A DNA stretch of 16,123 bases from Actinomycetes bacterium (GTDB taxonomy: Bacteria; Actinomycetota; Acidimicrobiia; Acidimicrobiales; RAAP-2), in assembly GCA_021784205.1 (NCBI GenBank), contig JAJXTB010000056.1:1-16123 (forward strand). The letters are read 5' to 3'. The notes under the pieces were generated by a model, which worked only from the letters and a program-made list of their open reading frames with translations, did no database searches and was not told where the DNA came from. Numbering within the stretch: the first letter of the stretch is position 1; every line of letters begins with the position of its first letter. Shown piece by piece: positions 7,938 to 15,239 of this stretch. Both the position numbers and the translations under genes were made by a program.

Positions 7938-9092
7938 CTAGAGGCGACCCTCATCGCGCGCGGCCTCGAGCGCCGCTCGCGCGGGCGACTCGATCGGAGC
8001 GGTCCAGGGCGAGCGCGCCCCAACGTAGGCGCCGGGCCCGAGGCGGAAGTGCTGGGCCTCCCCTTCGGTCTCGATGAAGGGCAGGTCCATGGGAAAGAGC
8101 CGGTCCCCGCGCGGGCGCGGCCCAGCCTTGGAGACGTGGCCCCACAGCGAGTGTCCGACGACGTCCTCGGCGAGCAGGGCCGCCTCGATCAGGGCGTCGA
8201 GATCGATGCCGGTCTCGATGCCCAGCTCGTTGCACAGGTCCACCAGGTCCTCGGTGGGGATCATGCGCGTCATGCGGCCGTGCCCGCCGTAGGGGCATCC
8301 CCCCATCCCGCCGACGGAGGAGTCGAGAATGAGCGTGCACTCGGGCCCCAGGTTATTGAGGGCCTCGTAGGCCGACGTGAGGGCGGTGCCGCGCGCGTCG
8401 TGTAGGTGCAGGTGGATCGTCGTGATCTCGGGCCAGCGCGCGCGCAGGGCGCGCATCTGCGCGGCCACGACGTCGGGGCGGTTCCAGGCCATGGGGTCGC
8501 CGATCCAGATGCGGTTCACCCGCACGCCGGCCGCCGTCCAGAGCTCGTACTGGCGCTCGAGCATCTCCATGCGCTGGTCCTGGCTGAAGGGGCCCAGCCA
8601 GTTCGACCCCCACGCGGCGTTCACCGCGATGGTGGCCTCGGTGACGCCGGCCGCGACCGCGTCGGCGATTGTGCGCGGCCACTGGGCAATCTCCTCGGCC
8701 TGGGTACGGTTGTTGTTGCGCCGCACGAACACGTCGCACAAGTGGACGAGCGTGCGCGGCAGCTCGCGCGGCTCACTCAGCTGGGGATAGGCGCGCATGC
8801 GCTCTCTCCCGCGCTCGTTGAGAGCGAGCGCGGTGTAGGTGACGCCGGGATGCGGCGTGAAACGACTCACCAGCTCGTCGACGTGGGCCATCTGGGGCGT
8901 CCACTTGGGGCTGACGAAGGAGCCGACCACGATCGTCGAGAGGCCCGTCGCCGAGAGGGCGTCGAGCAGGGCCAGCTTCGCGTCGATCGAGATGTCGGCG
9001 CTCTCGATCTGCATGCCCTCGCGCATGCCCTCTTCGATGATCTCGACGCGCGGGTAGCGTCCGACCCGCAGCGAATCAGATGACGTGGTCAC
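7938..9092 (-). CDS. HMG-CoA lyase family enzyme (DRE-TIM metallolyase)
   Basis: A 384-residue member of the hydroxymethylglutaryl-CoA lyase family, which cleaves 3-hydroxy-3-methylglutaryl-CoA or similar tertiary 3-hydroxyacyl-CoAs into acetyl-CoA and a keto acid. Strong family marks are SFVSPKWTPQM (58-68), GDP with D199, the metal ligands H229 and H231 in HLHD, and the catalytic-cysteine motif GGMGGCPY with C266. Two departures stand out. The usual RDGLQ motif reads REGMQ (R24-E25), replacing the metal-binding Asp by Glu. The loop after GGCPY also differs from the usual asparagine-containing sequence. It is longer than the usual 300-325 residues, with an extended C-terminus from about 305. 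GTG 9092 has GAGAGG about 7 bases upstream and overlaps the CoA-transferase gene by 17 bp. Specificity may differ from HMG-CoA, for example citramalyl-CoA. Confidence 0.87.
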   Translation of the reverse strand: MTTSSDSLRVGRYPRVEIIEEGMREGMQIESADISIDAKLALLDALSATGLSTIVVGSFVSPKWTPQMAHVDELVSRFTPHPGVTYTALALNERGRERMRAYPQLSEPRELPRTLVHLCDVFVRRNNNRTQAEEIAQWPRTIADAVAAGVTEATIAVNAAWGSNWLGPFSQDQRMEMLERQYELWTAAGVRVNRIWIGDPMAWNRPDVVAAQMRALRARWPEITTIHLHLHDARGTALTSAYEALNNLGPECTLILDSSVGGMGGCPYGGHGRMTRMIPTEDLVDLCNELGIETGIDLDALIEAALLAEDVVGHSLWGHVSKAGPRPRGDRLFPMDLPFIETEGEAQHFRLGPGAYVGARSPWTAPIESPARAALEAARDEGRL

Positions 9093-10278
9093 GTCGCAGC
9101 CTCTCTATCTCCTCCTTGGAGTATCCCAGTTCGGAGAGCACCTCGTCGTTGTGCTGTCCGAGCGTGGGCGGAGCGAGGCGGGGGGCGAGCGCTGTGCCGT
9201 CGACGTGCACGCCACTGCCCAAGAGGGACACGTGGTCGCGCCCGGGCAGGTTGACGGGCACGTCGTGGACCAGCCCGCGCGCGACGACCTGGTCCTGGGA
9301 GATCGCCGAGCCCAGTGAGAGCACGCGCCCGGCCGGCACGCTCGCGGTGGCGAGCAGCTCCTCCCACTCGAGGGCGCTGCGCGCCGAGAGCGCGGACTCG
9401 AGCTCGACGGTGAGTGAGTCGCGGTTCTTCTTGCGATCGGCGCGCGTGCGAAAGCGCGAATCGGCCACGAGGTCGCTGCGCCCGATCACCGCGCAGATTG
9501 CCTCGAACTGGACTTGGGTGTTGGCCGCGATGTTGAGCAGTCCCTCGCCGGTGACGAAGGTGCCCGAGGGCGAGGAGGTCGCGTTGTGGTTGCCGTGGCG
9601 GCGCGCGGGACGCCGGGCGATGAGCTCGTCCGAGGCGACCCAGCCGGTCGCGGTCAGGGCGATCTCGAGCATCGAGACGTCGAGGAAGCTGCCCACACCC
9701 TCGCGCTCGCGCCGGGCGAGGCCCGCGCAGACGGCCATCGCCGCGGCGAAGCCGCCCAGGGTGTCGCAGATGGGAAAGCCGATGCGCGAGGGGCCCCCGC
9801 TCGGCGCGCCGGTCACGTCCGAGAGCCCCGCGAGGCCCTGGATGATCTGGTCGTAGGCGGGACGCCCGGCCAGCGGGCCATCCTGGCCGAATCCCGACAC
9901 CGCGCAGTAGACGAGGCGCGGGTTGAGTTCGTGCATCCTCTCCCAGGGGAAACCGAGGCGCGCGAGGACGCCGGGGCGCATGTTCTCGAGCAGCACGTCG
10001 GCGCTCGCGATCAGTCGCGAGAAGAGCTCGACGCCGGCCTCGCTCTTGAGGTCGACGGTCACCGAGCGCTTGCCGGCGTTCTGGGCCAGGAATGACGCGC
10101 CCATCGCCGCGGCCTTCAAGTCCTCATCCTCGCCCATCTCGCGCGCCAGGTCACCGGTGCCGGGGATCTCGATCTTGATCACGTCAGCGCCGAAGAGGGC
10201 GAGCTGATAGCCGGCGAAGGGACCGGCGAGCACCGTGGTCAGGTCAAGGACGCGAATGCCGTCGAGCAGTCCTGACAC
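9076..10278 (-). CDS. CaiB/BaiF family (class III) CoA-transferase
   Basis: A 400-residue cytosolic enzyme that moves CoA from a donor acyl-CoA to a carboxylic acid. The N-terminus LLDGIRVLDLTTVLAGPFAGYQLALFGADVIKIE (4-37) is the family hallmark, followed by LENMRPGVLARLGF (97-110) and the YDQIIQGLAGLSDVTG region (142-157). D172 in ICDTLGGFAAAMAV sits where the family's catalytic aspartate is expected (D169 of formyl-CoA transferase). Family members act on carnitine, oxalate, mesaconate, citramalate, succinate and others, so the substrate cannot be read directly. GTG 10278 is preceded by GAAGGA at good distance. It overlaps the downstream lyase by 17 bp, suggesting that acid activation and lyase cleavage are consecutive steps. 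Confidence 0.94.
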   Translation of the reverse strand: MSGLLDGIRVLDLTTVLAGPFAGYQLALFGADVIKIEIPGTGDLAREMGEDEDLKAAAMGASFLAQNAGKRSVTVDLKSEAGVELFSRLIASADVLLENMRPGVLARLGFPWERMHELNPRLVYCAVSGFGQDGPLAGRPAYDQIIQGLAGLSDVTGAPSGGPSRIGFPICDTLGGFAAAMAVCAGLARREREGVGSFLDVSMLEIALTATGWVASDELIARRPARRHGNHNATSSPSGTFVTGEGLLNIAANTQVQFEAICAVIGRSDLVADSRFRTRADRKKNRDSLTVELESALSARSALEWEELLATASVPAGRVLSLGSAISQDQVVARGLVHDVPVNLPGRDHVSLLGSGVHVDGTALAPRLAPPTLGQHNDEVLSELGYSKEEIERLRRDHVI

Positions 10279-10331
10279 GATTCAATCCTTCGAGCGGCGC
10301 CGTCGTGGCGCGGGGCGGATGACGATACGAC

Positions 10332-10395
10332 GCGTCGCCGGGGCGACGCCGGGGCCTCGTCGCGGTGGAGGGGGGAACCTTCCACCGCGACGAGG
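10332..10395 (-). terminator. Two GC-rich hairpins after the binding-protein gene (terminator, attenuator or mRNA end)
   Basis: A perfect 15-bp inverted repeat (10355-10369 with 10381-10395) is followed, in the direction of minus-strand transcription, by a second one of 8 bp (10332-10339 with 10342-10349). They start 15 bases beyond the binding-protein stop. There is no U-tract, so this may be a factor-assisted partial terminator or an mRNA-stabilising 3' structure that raises binding-protein yield over the enzymes downstream. The stem strength is read directly; the role is inferred. Confidence 0.55.
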
Positions 10396-10409
10396 GTCCA
10401 CTGACGTGG

Positions 10410-11708
10410 TTACTTCTTGGATTCCTTGGCCACCACCGTCGCCAGATTCGCCGGCGTGACGACGGCGCGGATGACGTTGTTCAGGTTGGAGTCGAATCCG
10501 ATCATCTGGAAGCCACTGAACACGTTGTGGTACTTGTTGAAGTCGTCGTTACCGGCGGCTCCGTTGTAGTTGATCTTGACGCCCTTCTTGATCAGTGCCA
10601 CGCACGATGCGTACGTGCCGCAGATCTTGCCCGGCGGGTCCGAGACCTTCATCACGTCCTTCACCCAGACCTTCGGGTTCGTCGACTTGGCGTAGGTCAT
10701 GGCCAGAGAGGCAATGACCACCGAGTCGTACTCGTTGAAGGTCGTCGGGATGATGTTGGTCGTGCGCCACACCAGCTGGTAGTCGGCCAGGAAGTGGTTG
10801 TAGGCGTTGTCCGCCGTGCTCGGCGAGGCGGGCAGGGCCGCCGTGAGCTCCTTTGACGCCGTGGGACCGAAGGCCTTGGCGTAGGCGCCCTGGGGCGCGC
10901 TCTGGAGGTCGTCACCGATCCATGGGATGTTCATGTAGCCCAGCTGCTGACCGTCGGAGAACAGCGTGGCGGCCGACTGGGTGTCCATCGAGTCGAAGAT
11001 CACCTGCGGGTTGCCCGCGAAGGCCTGCGTCAGCTCGGAACTGTAGGACGACTGGCCCGGAGTCAGCGTGATGTTCTGCTGGATCGTGCCGCCGAGCGCC
11101 TTGAAGGCCGCCTCGAGTGGCGGTACGAAGCCCTGGGAGTTGTCCGAGTTGTCGAAGATCAGCGACGCCGTCTTCCAGCCGTGGCTGATGGCGTAGTACG
11201 CCATGGCGATGGCCTCGTTCGAGTCCGAGGACGACGTGCGGAACACGTACGGGTAGCGCATGTTGTCGAGAGTCGTCAGACCGCCGACCATGAAGTCCGC
11301 CACGTTGTTCGGCTGGAACTGCTTGATCACCGCTTCGATGGTGGGCGAGAACGGCCCCACGACGAAGGTCGGGTGACTGAGCATCAGCTTGCGGAACGCC
11401 GGCAGTGCGTCGACCGAGTCGGCCGCGTCGTCGACGTAAGCCGTCTTGAGCTGGTGGCCCAAGACCCCGCCATTGTGGTTCACGTCGTAGATGCCCACGG
11501 CCACGCCGTGGGTGCCCCACGTCGAGAGCAGCGATTTCGATCCCGTGAACGGGAACATGCCGCCGACGACGAGCGGCGGCAGCTTCTTCGCCTTCGCCGC
11601 CCCGGCGGTGCTCGCTAGACCCACGCTGGCGACCGAGGCCACCGTCGCGAGCGCGACCAGGACGGTCGCCCCCCGACGGCGCTGGGTCCACCGCTTTGTT
11701 ACTTTCAT
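10410..11708 (-). CDS. Branched-chain amino acid-type ABC transporter substrate-binding protein
   Basis: A 432-residue secreted binding protein of the LivJ/LivK (Peripla_BP_6) family that captures the ligand for the LivFGHM transporter. The N-terminus has an Arg-rich n-region, a hydrophobic core (about 14-32) and an Ala-rich site with probable cleavage after TAGA (about residue 37). No lipobox cysteine is present, so it is not an obvious lipoprotein. The mature part begins LPPLVVGGMFPFTG and contains GVLGHQLKTAYVDDAAD, FVVGPFSP and the late INYNGAAGNDDF segment, all usual in this family. C363 and C369 may form a disulfide. ATG 11708 follows GGGAGG at about 7 bases; a TTG further upstream would place that site inside the gene. 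The ligand may be a branched amino acid, but homologues also bind amides, aromatic acids and dicarboxylates. Confidence 0.93.
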   Translation of the reverse strand: MKVTKRWTQRRRGATVLVALATVASVASVGLASTAGAAKAKKLPPLVVGGMFPFTGSKSLLSTWGTHGVAVGIYDVNHNGGVLGHQLKTAYVDDAADSVDALPAFRKLMLSHPTFVVGPFSPTIEAVIKQFQPNNVADFMVGGLTTLDNMRYPYVFRTSSSDSNEAIAMAYYAISHGWKTASLIFDNSDNSQGFVPPLEAAFKALGGTIQQNITLTPGQSSYSSELTQAFAGNPQVIFDSMDTQSAATLFSDGQQLGYMNIPWIGDDLQSAPQGAYAKAFGPTASKELTAALPASPSTADNAYNHFLADYQLVWRTTNIIPTTFNEYDSVVIASLAMTYAKSTNPKVWVKDVMKVSDPPGKICGTYASCVALIKKGVKINYNGAAGNDDFNKYHNVFSGFQMIGFDSNLNNVIRAVVTPANLATVVAKESKK

Positions 11709-11743
11709 CAGGTACCTCCCCCTCAATTTCTTGTCTCGCGAAA

Positions 11744-11758
11744 GTGGGAACCTCCCAC
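11744..11758 (-). promoter_or_regulatory. Small hairpin between livF and the binding-protein gene
   Basis: GTGGGA and TCCCAC form a 6-bp stem with a 3-base loop, followed by TTTC on the minus strand, 36 bases before the binding-protein start. It could be a weak terminator or an attenuating or processing site. Its core nearly repeats a 14-mer in the hairpin after the binding-protein gene (13 of 14 bases). Confidence 0.35.
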
Positions 11759-11760
11759 CC

Positions 11761-12480
11761 CTACGACTTGTTCGCCTCCGCGCGGCCCAGGAAGATCGCG
11801 GCGAGATCGAGTGCGGCGATCTCGGACGCGGGTCCGTGGACGTGGTTGGATCCGGCGACGAAGATGTGCACGAAGTCGGCGTGCTTCAAGGCGCGCTCGA
11901 CGTTCTGCTCGACCACGAGGACCGCGGTGTTGGTGGCCTTGATCTGCTCGATCTGGTTCCAGACGACGTCGGTGTAGGCCGGCGAGAGCCCCGCTGTCGG
12001 CTCGTCGAGGACGATGACCGTGGGCTTGACCATCAGGGCGCGCGCGATGGCGAGCAAGTTCTGTTGGCCTCCCGAGAGGAAGCCCGCCTTCTTCTCGCGC
12101 GCCTTGGCGAGGTCGGTGAAGACCGTGAGGATCTCCTCCATGCGCGCCACGGTGTCACCGGTGGCCGCGAATCCGCCGACCTCGAGGTTCTCGCGCACCG
12201 TGAGGTTCTTGAACACGTTGTCGTTCTGGGGCACGTAGACCAGGCCGTTGCGTGGAATCAGGTGTCCCGGCATGCGCGTGATGTCGAGGTCGTTGACCAT
12301 GATGCGGCCCGTGCTCGCGCGAAGGATCCCCACCACGGTCTTGGCGAAGGTCGACTTGCCGGCGCCGTTGGGCCCGACGATCGTCGTCAGCGTGCCGACC
12401 TCGCACGACAGCGATATGTCAGTGATGATCGGCGTGCGGCCATAGCCCGCCGTCACGTTCTCAGCTAATAGCGCTGGCAT
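11761..12480 (-). CDS. livF: ABC transporter ATP-binding protein, LivF type
   Basis: A 239-residue cytosolic ATPase of a branched-chain amino acid-type importer. Walker A is GPNGAGKST at 36-44, the ABC signature LSGGQQ at 135-140, and Walker B VIVLDEP at 155-161. The switch position reads VVEQN (189-193), with Gln in place of His as is usual for LivF. The length matches E. coli LivF (237). The ATG at 12480 overlaps the end of livG by 20 bp, so it is translationally coupled. With LivG it powers the LivH/LivM channel. There is a 52-bp gap to the binding-protein gene downstream. Confidence 0.95.
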   Translation of the reverse strand: MPALLAENVTAGYGRTPIITDISLSCEVGTLTTIVGPNGAGKSTFAKTVVGILRASTGRIMVNDLDITRMPGHLIPRNGLVYVPQNDNVFKNLTVRENLEVGGFAATGDTVARMEEILTVFTDLAKAREKKAGFLSGGQQNLLAIARALMVKPTVIVLDEPTAGLSPAYTDVVWNQIEQIKATNTAVLVVEQNVERALKHADFVHIFVAGSNHVHGPASEIAALDLAAIFLGRAEANKS

Positions 12481-13267
12481 CGATCACCTCTCCCAGGTAG
12501 GCGGACACGACTTCCTTGTTCTCGCGCAGGTCGCTCAGGCGACCCGTCGCAAGGGTGCGACCCTCGGCGAGCACGATCACGTGGTCGCAGATCTTCTCGA
12601 CCACGTTGAGGTTGTGCTCGACCATCAAGACGGTCACGCCTTGGGCCTTCAGATCCAGGATGTAGCCGCCGATGCGCTCGATCAGCGCCGGGTTGACCCC
12701 GGCCATCGGCTCGTCCAACAGAAGGACCTTCGGTCCGGCCATCACCGCGCGCGAGATCTCGAGGAGCTTCTTCTGGCCGCCCGAGAGGTCGCTCGCGCGG
12801 CTGTCACGCAGCTCGTAGAGGCCGTAGGTGCGCAGAACCTCAAGGGCGCGTTCGACGTGGGCCTTCTCGGCCTTGGTCACCCGTCCGGGGCGAAAGAAGA
12901 TGTTGAACAACTTCTCGCCGGGCTGGTCGTGAGGGGCGACGAGGAGGTTCTCGAGCACCGTCAGCCCGCCCAGCTCGCGCGAGAGCTGGAAGGTGCGCAT
13001 CAGGCCCAGGCGCGCGATCTTCTCGCTCTCCCAGTTCGTGGTCTCGGTCGACTCCAGGTGCATGGTGCCGCCGTCACTCTTCATGAGGCCCGACAGGATG
13101 TTCACCACGGTGGTCTTGCCCGCGCCGTTGGGACCGATGAGGGCCGTGATCTGGCCGCGGGGCACCTCGAAGGTCGCGCCGTTGACGGCCCGCACCCCGA
13201 GGAAGGACTTGGTCAGGTCCTGACACCCCAGGGCCGAGTCGGCCCGGCTCACGCTCTGGTCAGTCAT
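12461..13267 (-). CDS. livG: ABC transporter ATP-binding protein, LivG type
   Basis: A 268-residue cytosolic ATPase; E. coli LivG is 255. Walker A is GPNGAGKTT at 45-53, the Q-loop RTFQL has Q94, the signature LSGGQ is at 161-165, Walker B VLLLDEP at 181-187 and the switch histidine is H218 in MVEHN. The insert between Q-loop and signature (APHDQ...FFRPGRV, about 111-130) is the feature that separates LivG from LivF. ATG 13267 overlaps the livM stop by 8 bp, and the 3' end overlaps livF by 20 bp, so the three are tightly coupled and should be made together. Confidence 0.95.
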   Translation of the reverse strand: MTDQSVSRADSALGCQDLTKSFLGVRAVNGATFEVPRGQITALIGPNGAGKTTVVNILSGLMKSDGGTMHLESTETTNWESEKIARLGLMRTFQLSRELGGLTVLENLLVAPHDQPGEKLFNIFFRPGRVTKAEKAHVERALEVLRTYGLYELRDSRASDLSGGQKKLLEISRAVMAGPKVLLLDEPMAGVNPALIERIGGYILDLKAQGVTVLMVEHNLNVVEKICDHVIVLAEGRTLATGRLSDLRENKEVVSAYLGEVIDASAIS

Positions 13268-14273
13268 GGCTCACTCCCTCGTCAATGCCGGCGTACTCGG
13301 TGGGCGTCGTGACGCTAGACACGGCGGCCGGGCTGCGACGCAGCTTCTCAGGCACGATGCCCTGCGGTCGGAACCACAGCATGACCATCAGCAGCCCGCC
13401 GATCATCATGGCCGCGATGTTGAGGATCAGCCCCGGGTGTCCGGGGATCGCGGGCAGGAAGGCCACCAGGTGCACGAGCATCGTCTCGACCAGCAGGGAC
13501 CCGACCAGCAGGCCGATGTTGTTACTGACCCCGCCCACGATGATCACCGCGAAGACCACGAAGGTCTCGCCAGGCAGCCACGCGGAGGGGTTGAACGACG
13601 TGTTGAACTGGATGATCAGCCCGCCGCCAATACCGGCGAAGAAGGACCCGATCATCATCGAGGTCAGCTTGTAGCGGAATACGCTCTTGCCGAGCGCCGC
13701 GGCGACGCCGTCGTCGTCGCGGATCGCGCGCAGCGTGCGCCCCAGCGGCGAACGCGTGATGCGGCTCATGATCCACCACATGATCAAGGAGATGACCCCG
13801 GTCAGCAGAGCGAAGACCACGGTGAAGCTGTTGGTCGTCAGGTGCAGCACACTCGCGAGCGGCGACGGCACGTTGTAGAGGCCGTCGGCGCCATTGAAGA
13901 GCGGCACGTAGTTGTTGCAGATGTCATAGAACACCAACGACAGCGAGATCAGCACCATCGCCAGGTAGTCGGTGCGCAGGCGCCTCAGGGCGATGAAGGC
14001 CACCAGCACGGACACGACCATCGCCGAGAGCCCGCCGACCAGCAGGTTGAACGGGAAGGGCATGTTGAGCCCCAGGATGTAGTGCTGTCCTGTGCCCACC
14101 GAATTGGGCATGGAGACCGCACCGGTCATGTAGGCGCCTATCGCCACGAACCCGATGTAGGCGAAGTTCAGGATTCCCGTCTCGCCGTACTGGATGTTGA
14201 GCCCCATCGCCAGGATGAAGTAGTCGAACAGAAAGAAGATGAGGGTGAATACGTAGAGCCAGAATGCGGACAT
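13260..14273 (-). CDS. livM: ABC transporter permease, LivM type
   Basis: A 337-residue inner-membrane permease that forms the import channel with LivH. Many hydrophobic segments are visible (about 5-25, 36-52, 76-97, 102-117, 148-170, 204-222, 236-267 and 280-300). Family marks are NIQYGETGILNFAYIGFVAIGAY (26-48), LRTDYLAMVLISLS (99-112), and the cytoplasmic loop LGRTLRAIRDDDGVAAALGK (177-196) that contacts the ATPases. The C-terminal tail after about 305 is polar. ATG 14273 has GGAAAGG about 7 bases upstream and starts 4 bp after the livH stop. Confidence 0.95.
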   Translation of the reverse strand: MSAFWLYVFTLIFFLFDYFILAMGLNIQYGETGILNFAYIGFVAIGAYMTGAVSMPNSVGTGQHYILGLNMPFPFNLLVGGLSAMVVSVLVAFIALRRLRTDYLAMVLISLSLVFYDICNNYVPLFNGADGLYNVPSPLASVLHLTTNSFTVVFALLTGVISLIMWWIMSRITRSPLGRTLRAIRDDDGVAAALGKSVFRYKLTSMMIGSFFAGIGGGLIIQFNTSFNPSAWLPGETFVVFAVIIVGGVSNNIGLLVGSLLVETMLVHLVAFLPAIPGHPGLILNIAAMMIGGLLMVMLWFRPQGIVPEKLRRSPAAVSSVTTPTEYAGIDEGVSHD

Positions 14274-14277
14274 CGTC

Positions 14278-15156
14278 TTACGCCTTTCCGGTACGGGCGA
14301 GCACGCCGTTCGGCCTGAAGAGCAGGGTGAGGATGAGAATCACGAACGCCGTGTCGAGCTTGTAGGCCGGGTTGATGAAGGCGGCCGACACCTCGGTGGC
14401 CAGACCGATGATCACCGCGCCGGCCATGGCGCCGTAGATCGACCCGACCCCGCCGACGATCACCGCGGCGAAGATGACGAACAGGAAGAGCTCGCCGGCG
14501 GCCGGCGTCAGGTTGCCCTCGGTGATGCCGAGCACCGTGCCGGCGAGTCCGGCCATGGTCCCCGAGAGGAACCAGGTGATGGTCGTGATGCGCTTGGTGT
14601 CGATGCCGCTCGTCATGGCGAGCGTCGAGTTGTCCGACATGGCCCGCATTGACTTGCCCAGGCGCGTCGTCTTGAGCATCGTGTGCACGCCGAGCATCAG
14701 GATCACGGAGAGGGCCATCACGATGAGCTGGTTCTTGGTCAGCAGCATCGGGCCCACTTTGATGACGCGCTCGATCTTCATGTTGTAGAAGCGCACGTTG
14801 TCGCCCCAGATCGCCGAGAGGAGGTTCAGCATGATCAGCGACAGGCCGAAGGTGACGATCAGCACGTAGAAGGTCTTGGTGAAGCGCCGCGCGAAGGGGC
14901 CCAGCAGGAGTCGATTCAAGATGACCGCGACGACACCCATGAAGAGCGAGCCCCCGATCATCGCCACCCAGATGTCGAGGTGGAGGATCTCGTTGTTCAA
15001 CGCGTACGAGACGAACGCGCCGAGAGCCATAAAGTCCCCGTAGGCGAAGTTGATGTAGTTCGTCACACCGAACTGCAGGCTCAACCCCACGGCGGCCACG
15101 GCCAACACAGATGCGGTCGACAGACCGAATCCGAATGACAGCCAGAACTGCGTCAC
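14278..15156 (-). CDS. livH: ABC transporter permease, LivH type
   Basis: A 292-residue inner-membrane permease, first gene of the transporter cluster. It opens with MTQFWLSFGFGLSTASVLAVAAVGLSLQFG and INFAYGDFMALGAF, the usual LivH N-terminus. The ATPase-contact loop LGKSMRAMSDNSTLAMTSGI is at 166-185, and AVIVGGVGSIYGAMAGAVIIG (231-251) and LLFRPNGV (278-285) close the protein. GTG 15156 is preferred: a GGGGGGGAG site precedes it and the protein begins at the family's normal place. A TTG at 15201 in the same frame would add 15 residues but falls inside a palindrome next to the predicted transcription start; GTG 15162 is also possible. Confidence 0.93.
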   Translation of the reverse strand: MTQFWLSFGFGLSTASVLAVAAVGLSLQFGVTNYINFAYGDFMALGAFVSYALNNEILHLDIWVAMIGGSLFMGVVAVILNRLLLGPFARRFTKTFYVLIVTFGLSLIMLNLLSAIWGDNVRFYNMKIERVIKVGPMLLTKNQLIVMALSVILMLGVHTMLKTTRLGKSMRAMSDNSTLAMTSGIDTKRITTITWFLSGTMAGLAGTVLGITEGNLTPAAGELFLFVIFAAVIVGGVGSIYGAMAGAVIIGLATEVSAAFINPAYKLDTAFVILILTLLFRPNGVLARTGKA

Positions 15157-15189
15157 TGACACTCCCCCCCAGGACGTCTTGCCGGCCAC

Positions 15190-15201
15190 TTGACCGATCA
15201 A
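15190..15201. promoter_or_regulatory. Palindromic operator candidate, promoter-downstream copy
   Basis: TTGACCGATCAA is a near-perfect palindrome, flanked by C and G so that symmetry extends to 14 bases. It lies just downstream of the predicted livH transcription start. It matches the second copy at 15228-15239 in 10 of 12 bases, and the two centres are 38 bp apart. Confidence 0.5.
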
Positions 15202-15210
15202 GTTTGAAAG

Positions 15211-15239
15211 TTTCTATCATTTTCGAATTGACCCGTCAA
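15211..15239 (-). promoter_or_regulatory. Promoter of the liv / catabolic cluster
   Basis: On the minus strand TTGACG (15239-15234) is followed after exactly 17 bp by TAGAAA (15216-15211), with TGA just before it as an extended -10 element. Transcription would begin near 15204, giving a leader of roughly 48 bases before GTG 15156. The surrounding bases are distinctly AT-richer than the genes. This is the best sigma70-like promoter in the window. Confidence 0.6.
15228..15239. promoter_or_regulatory. Palindromic operator candidate overlapping the -35 box
   Basis: TTGACCCGTCAA contains the inverted arms TTGAC and GTCAA around a CC centre. It fully covers the -35 hexamer of the livH promoter. 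With the copy at 15190-15201 it brackets the promoter, the usual arrangement for repression by a dimeric regulator. The IclR protein at 7106-7930 is a candidate ligand-responsive binder, unproven. Confidence 0.5.

Noticed and set aside
7931..8023. Upstream extension of the IclR gene by 31 codons
   Set aside because: It lies inside the end of the lyase gene and adds an Arg/Pro-rich tail with no family similarity; ATG 7930 has AGGGG at proper distance.
10279..10409. Separate promoter for the CoA-transferase operon (TATCGT on the minus strand)
   Set aside because: A TANNNT-like hexamer exists but no -35 at a sensible distance, and the region is dominated by strong hairpins.
13266..14318. 350-codon plus-strand frame opposite livM
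   Set aside because: Extremely His/Gln/Asp-rich, the typical mirror of hydrophobic codons on the other strand, which encode the LivM permease.
15157..15201. N-terminal extension of livH from a TTG at 15201
   Set aside because: The TTG lies in a palindrome beside the predicted transcription start, has no ribosome-binding site, and the added residues are not part of the LivH fold; GTG 15156 follows a G-rich Shine-Dalgarno sequence.
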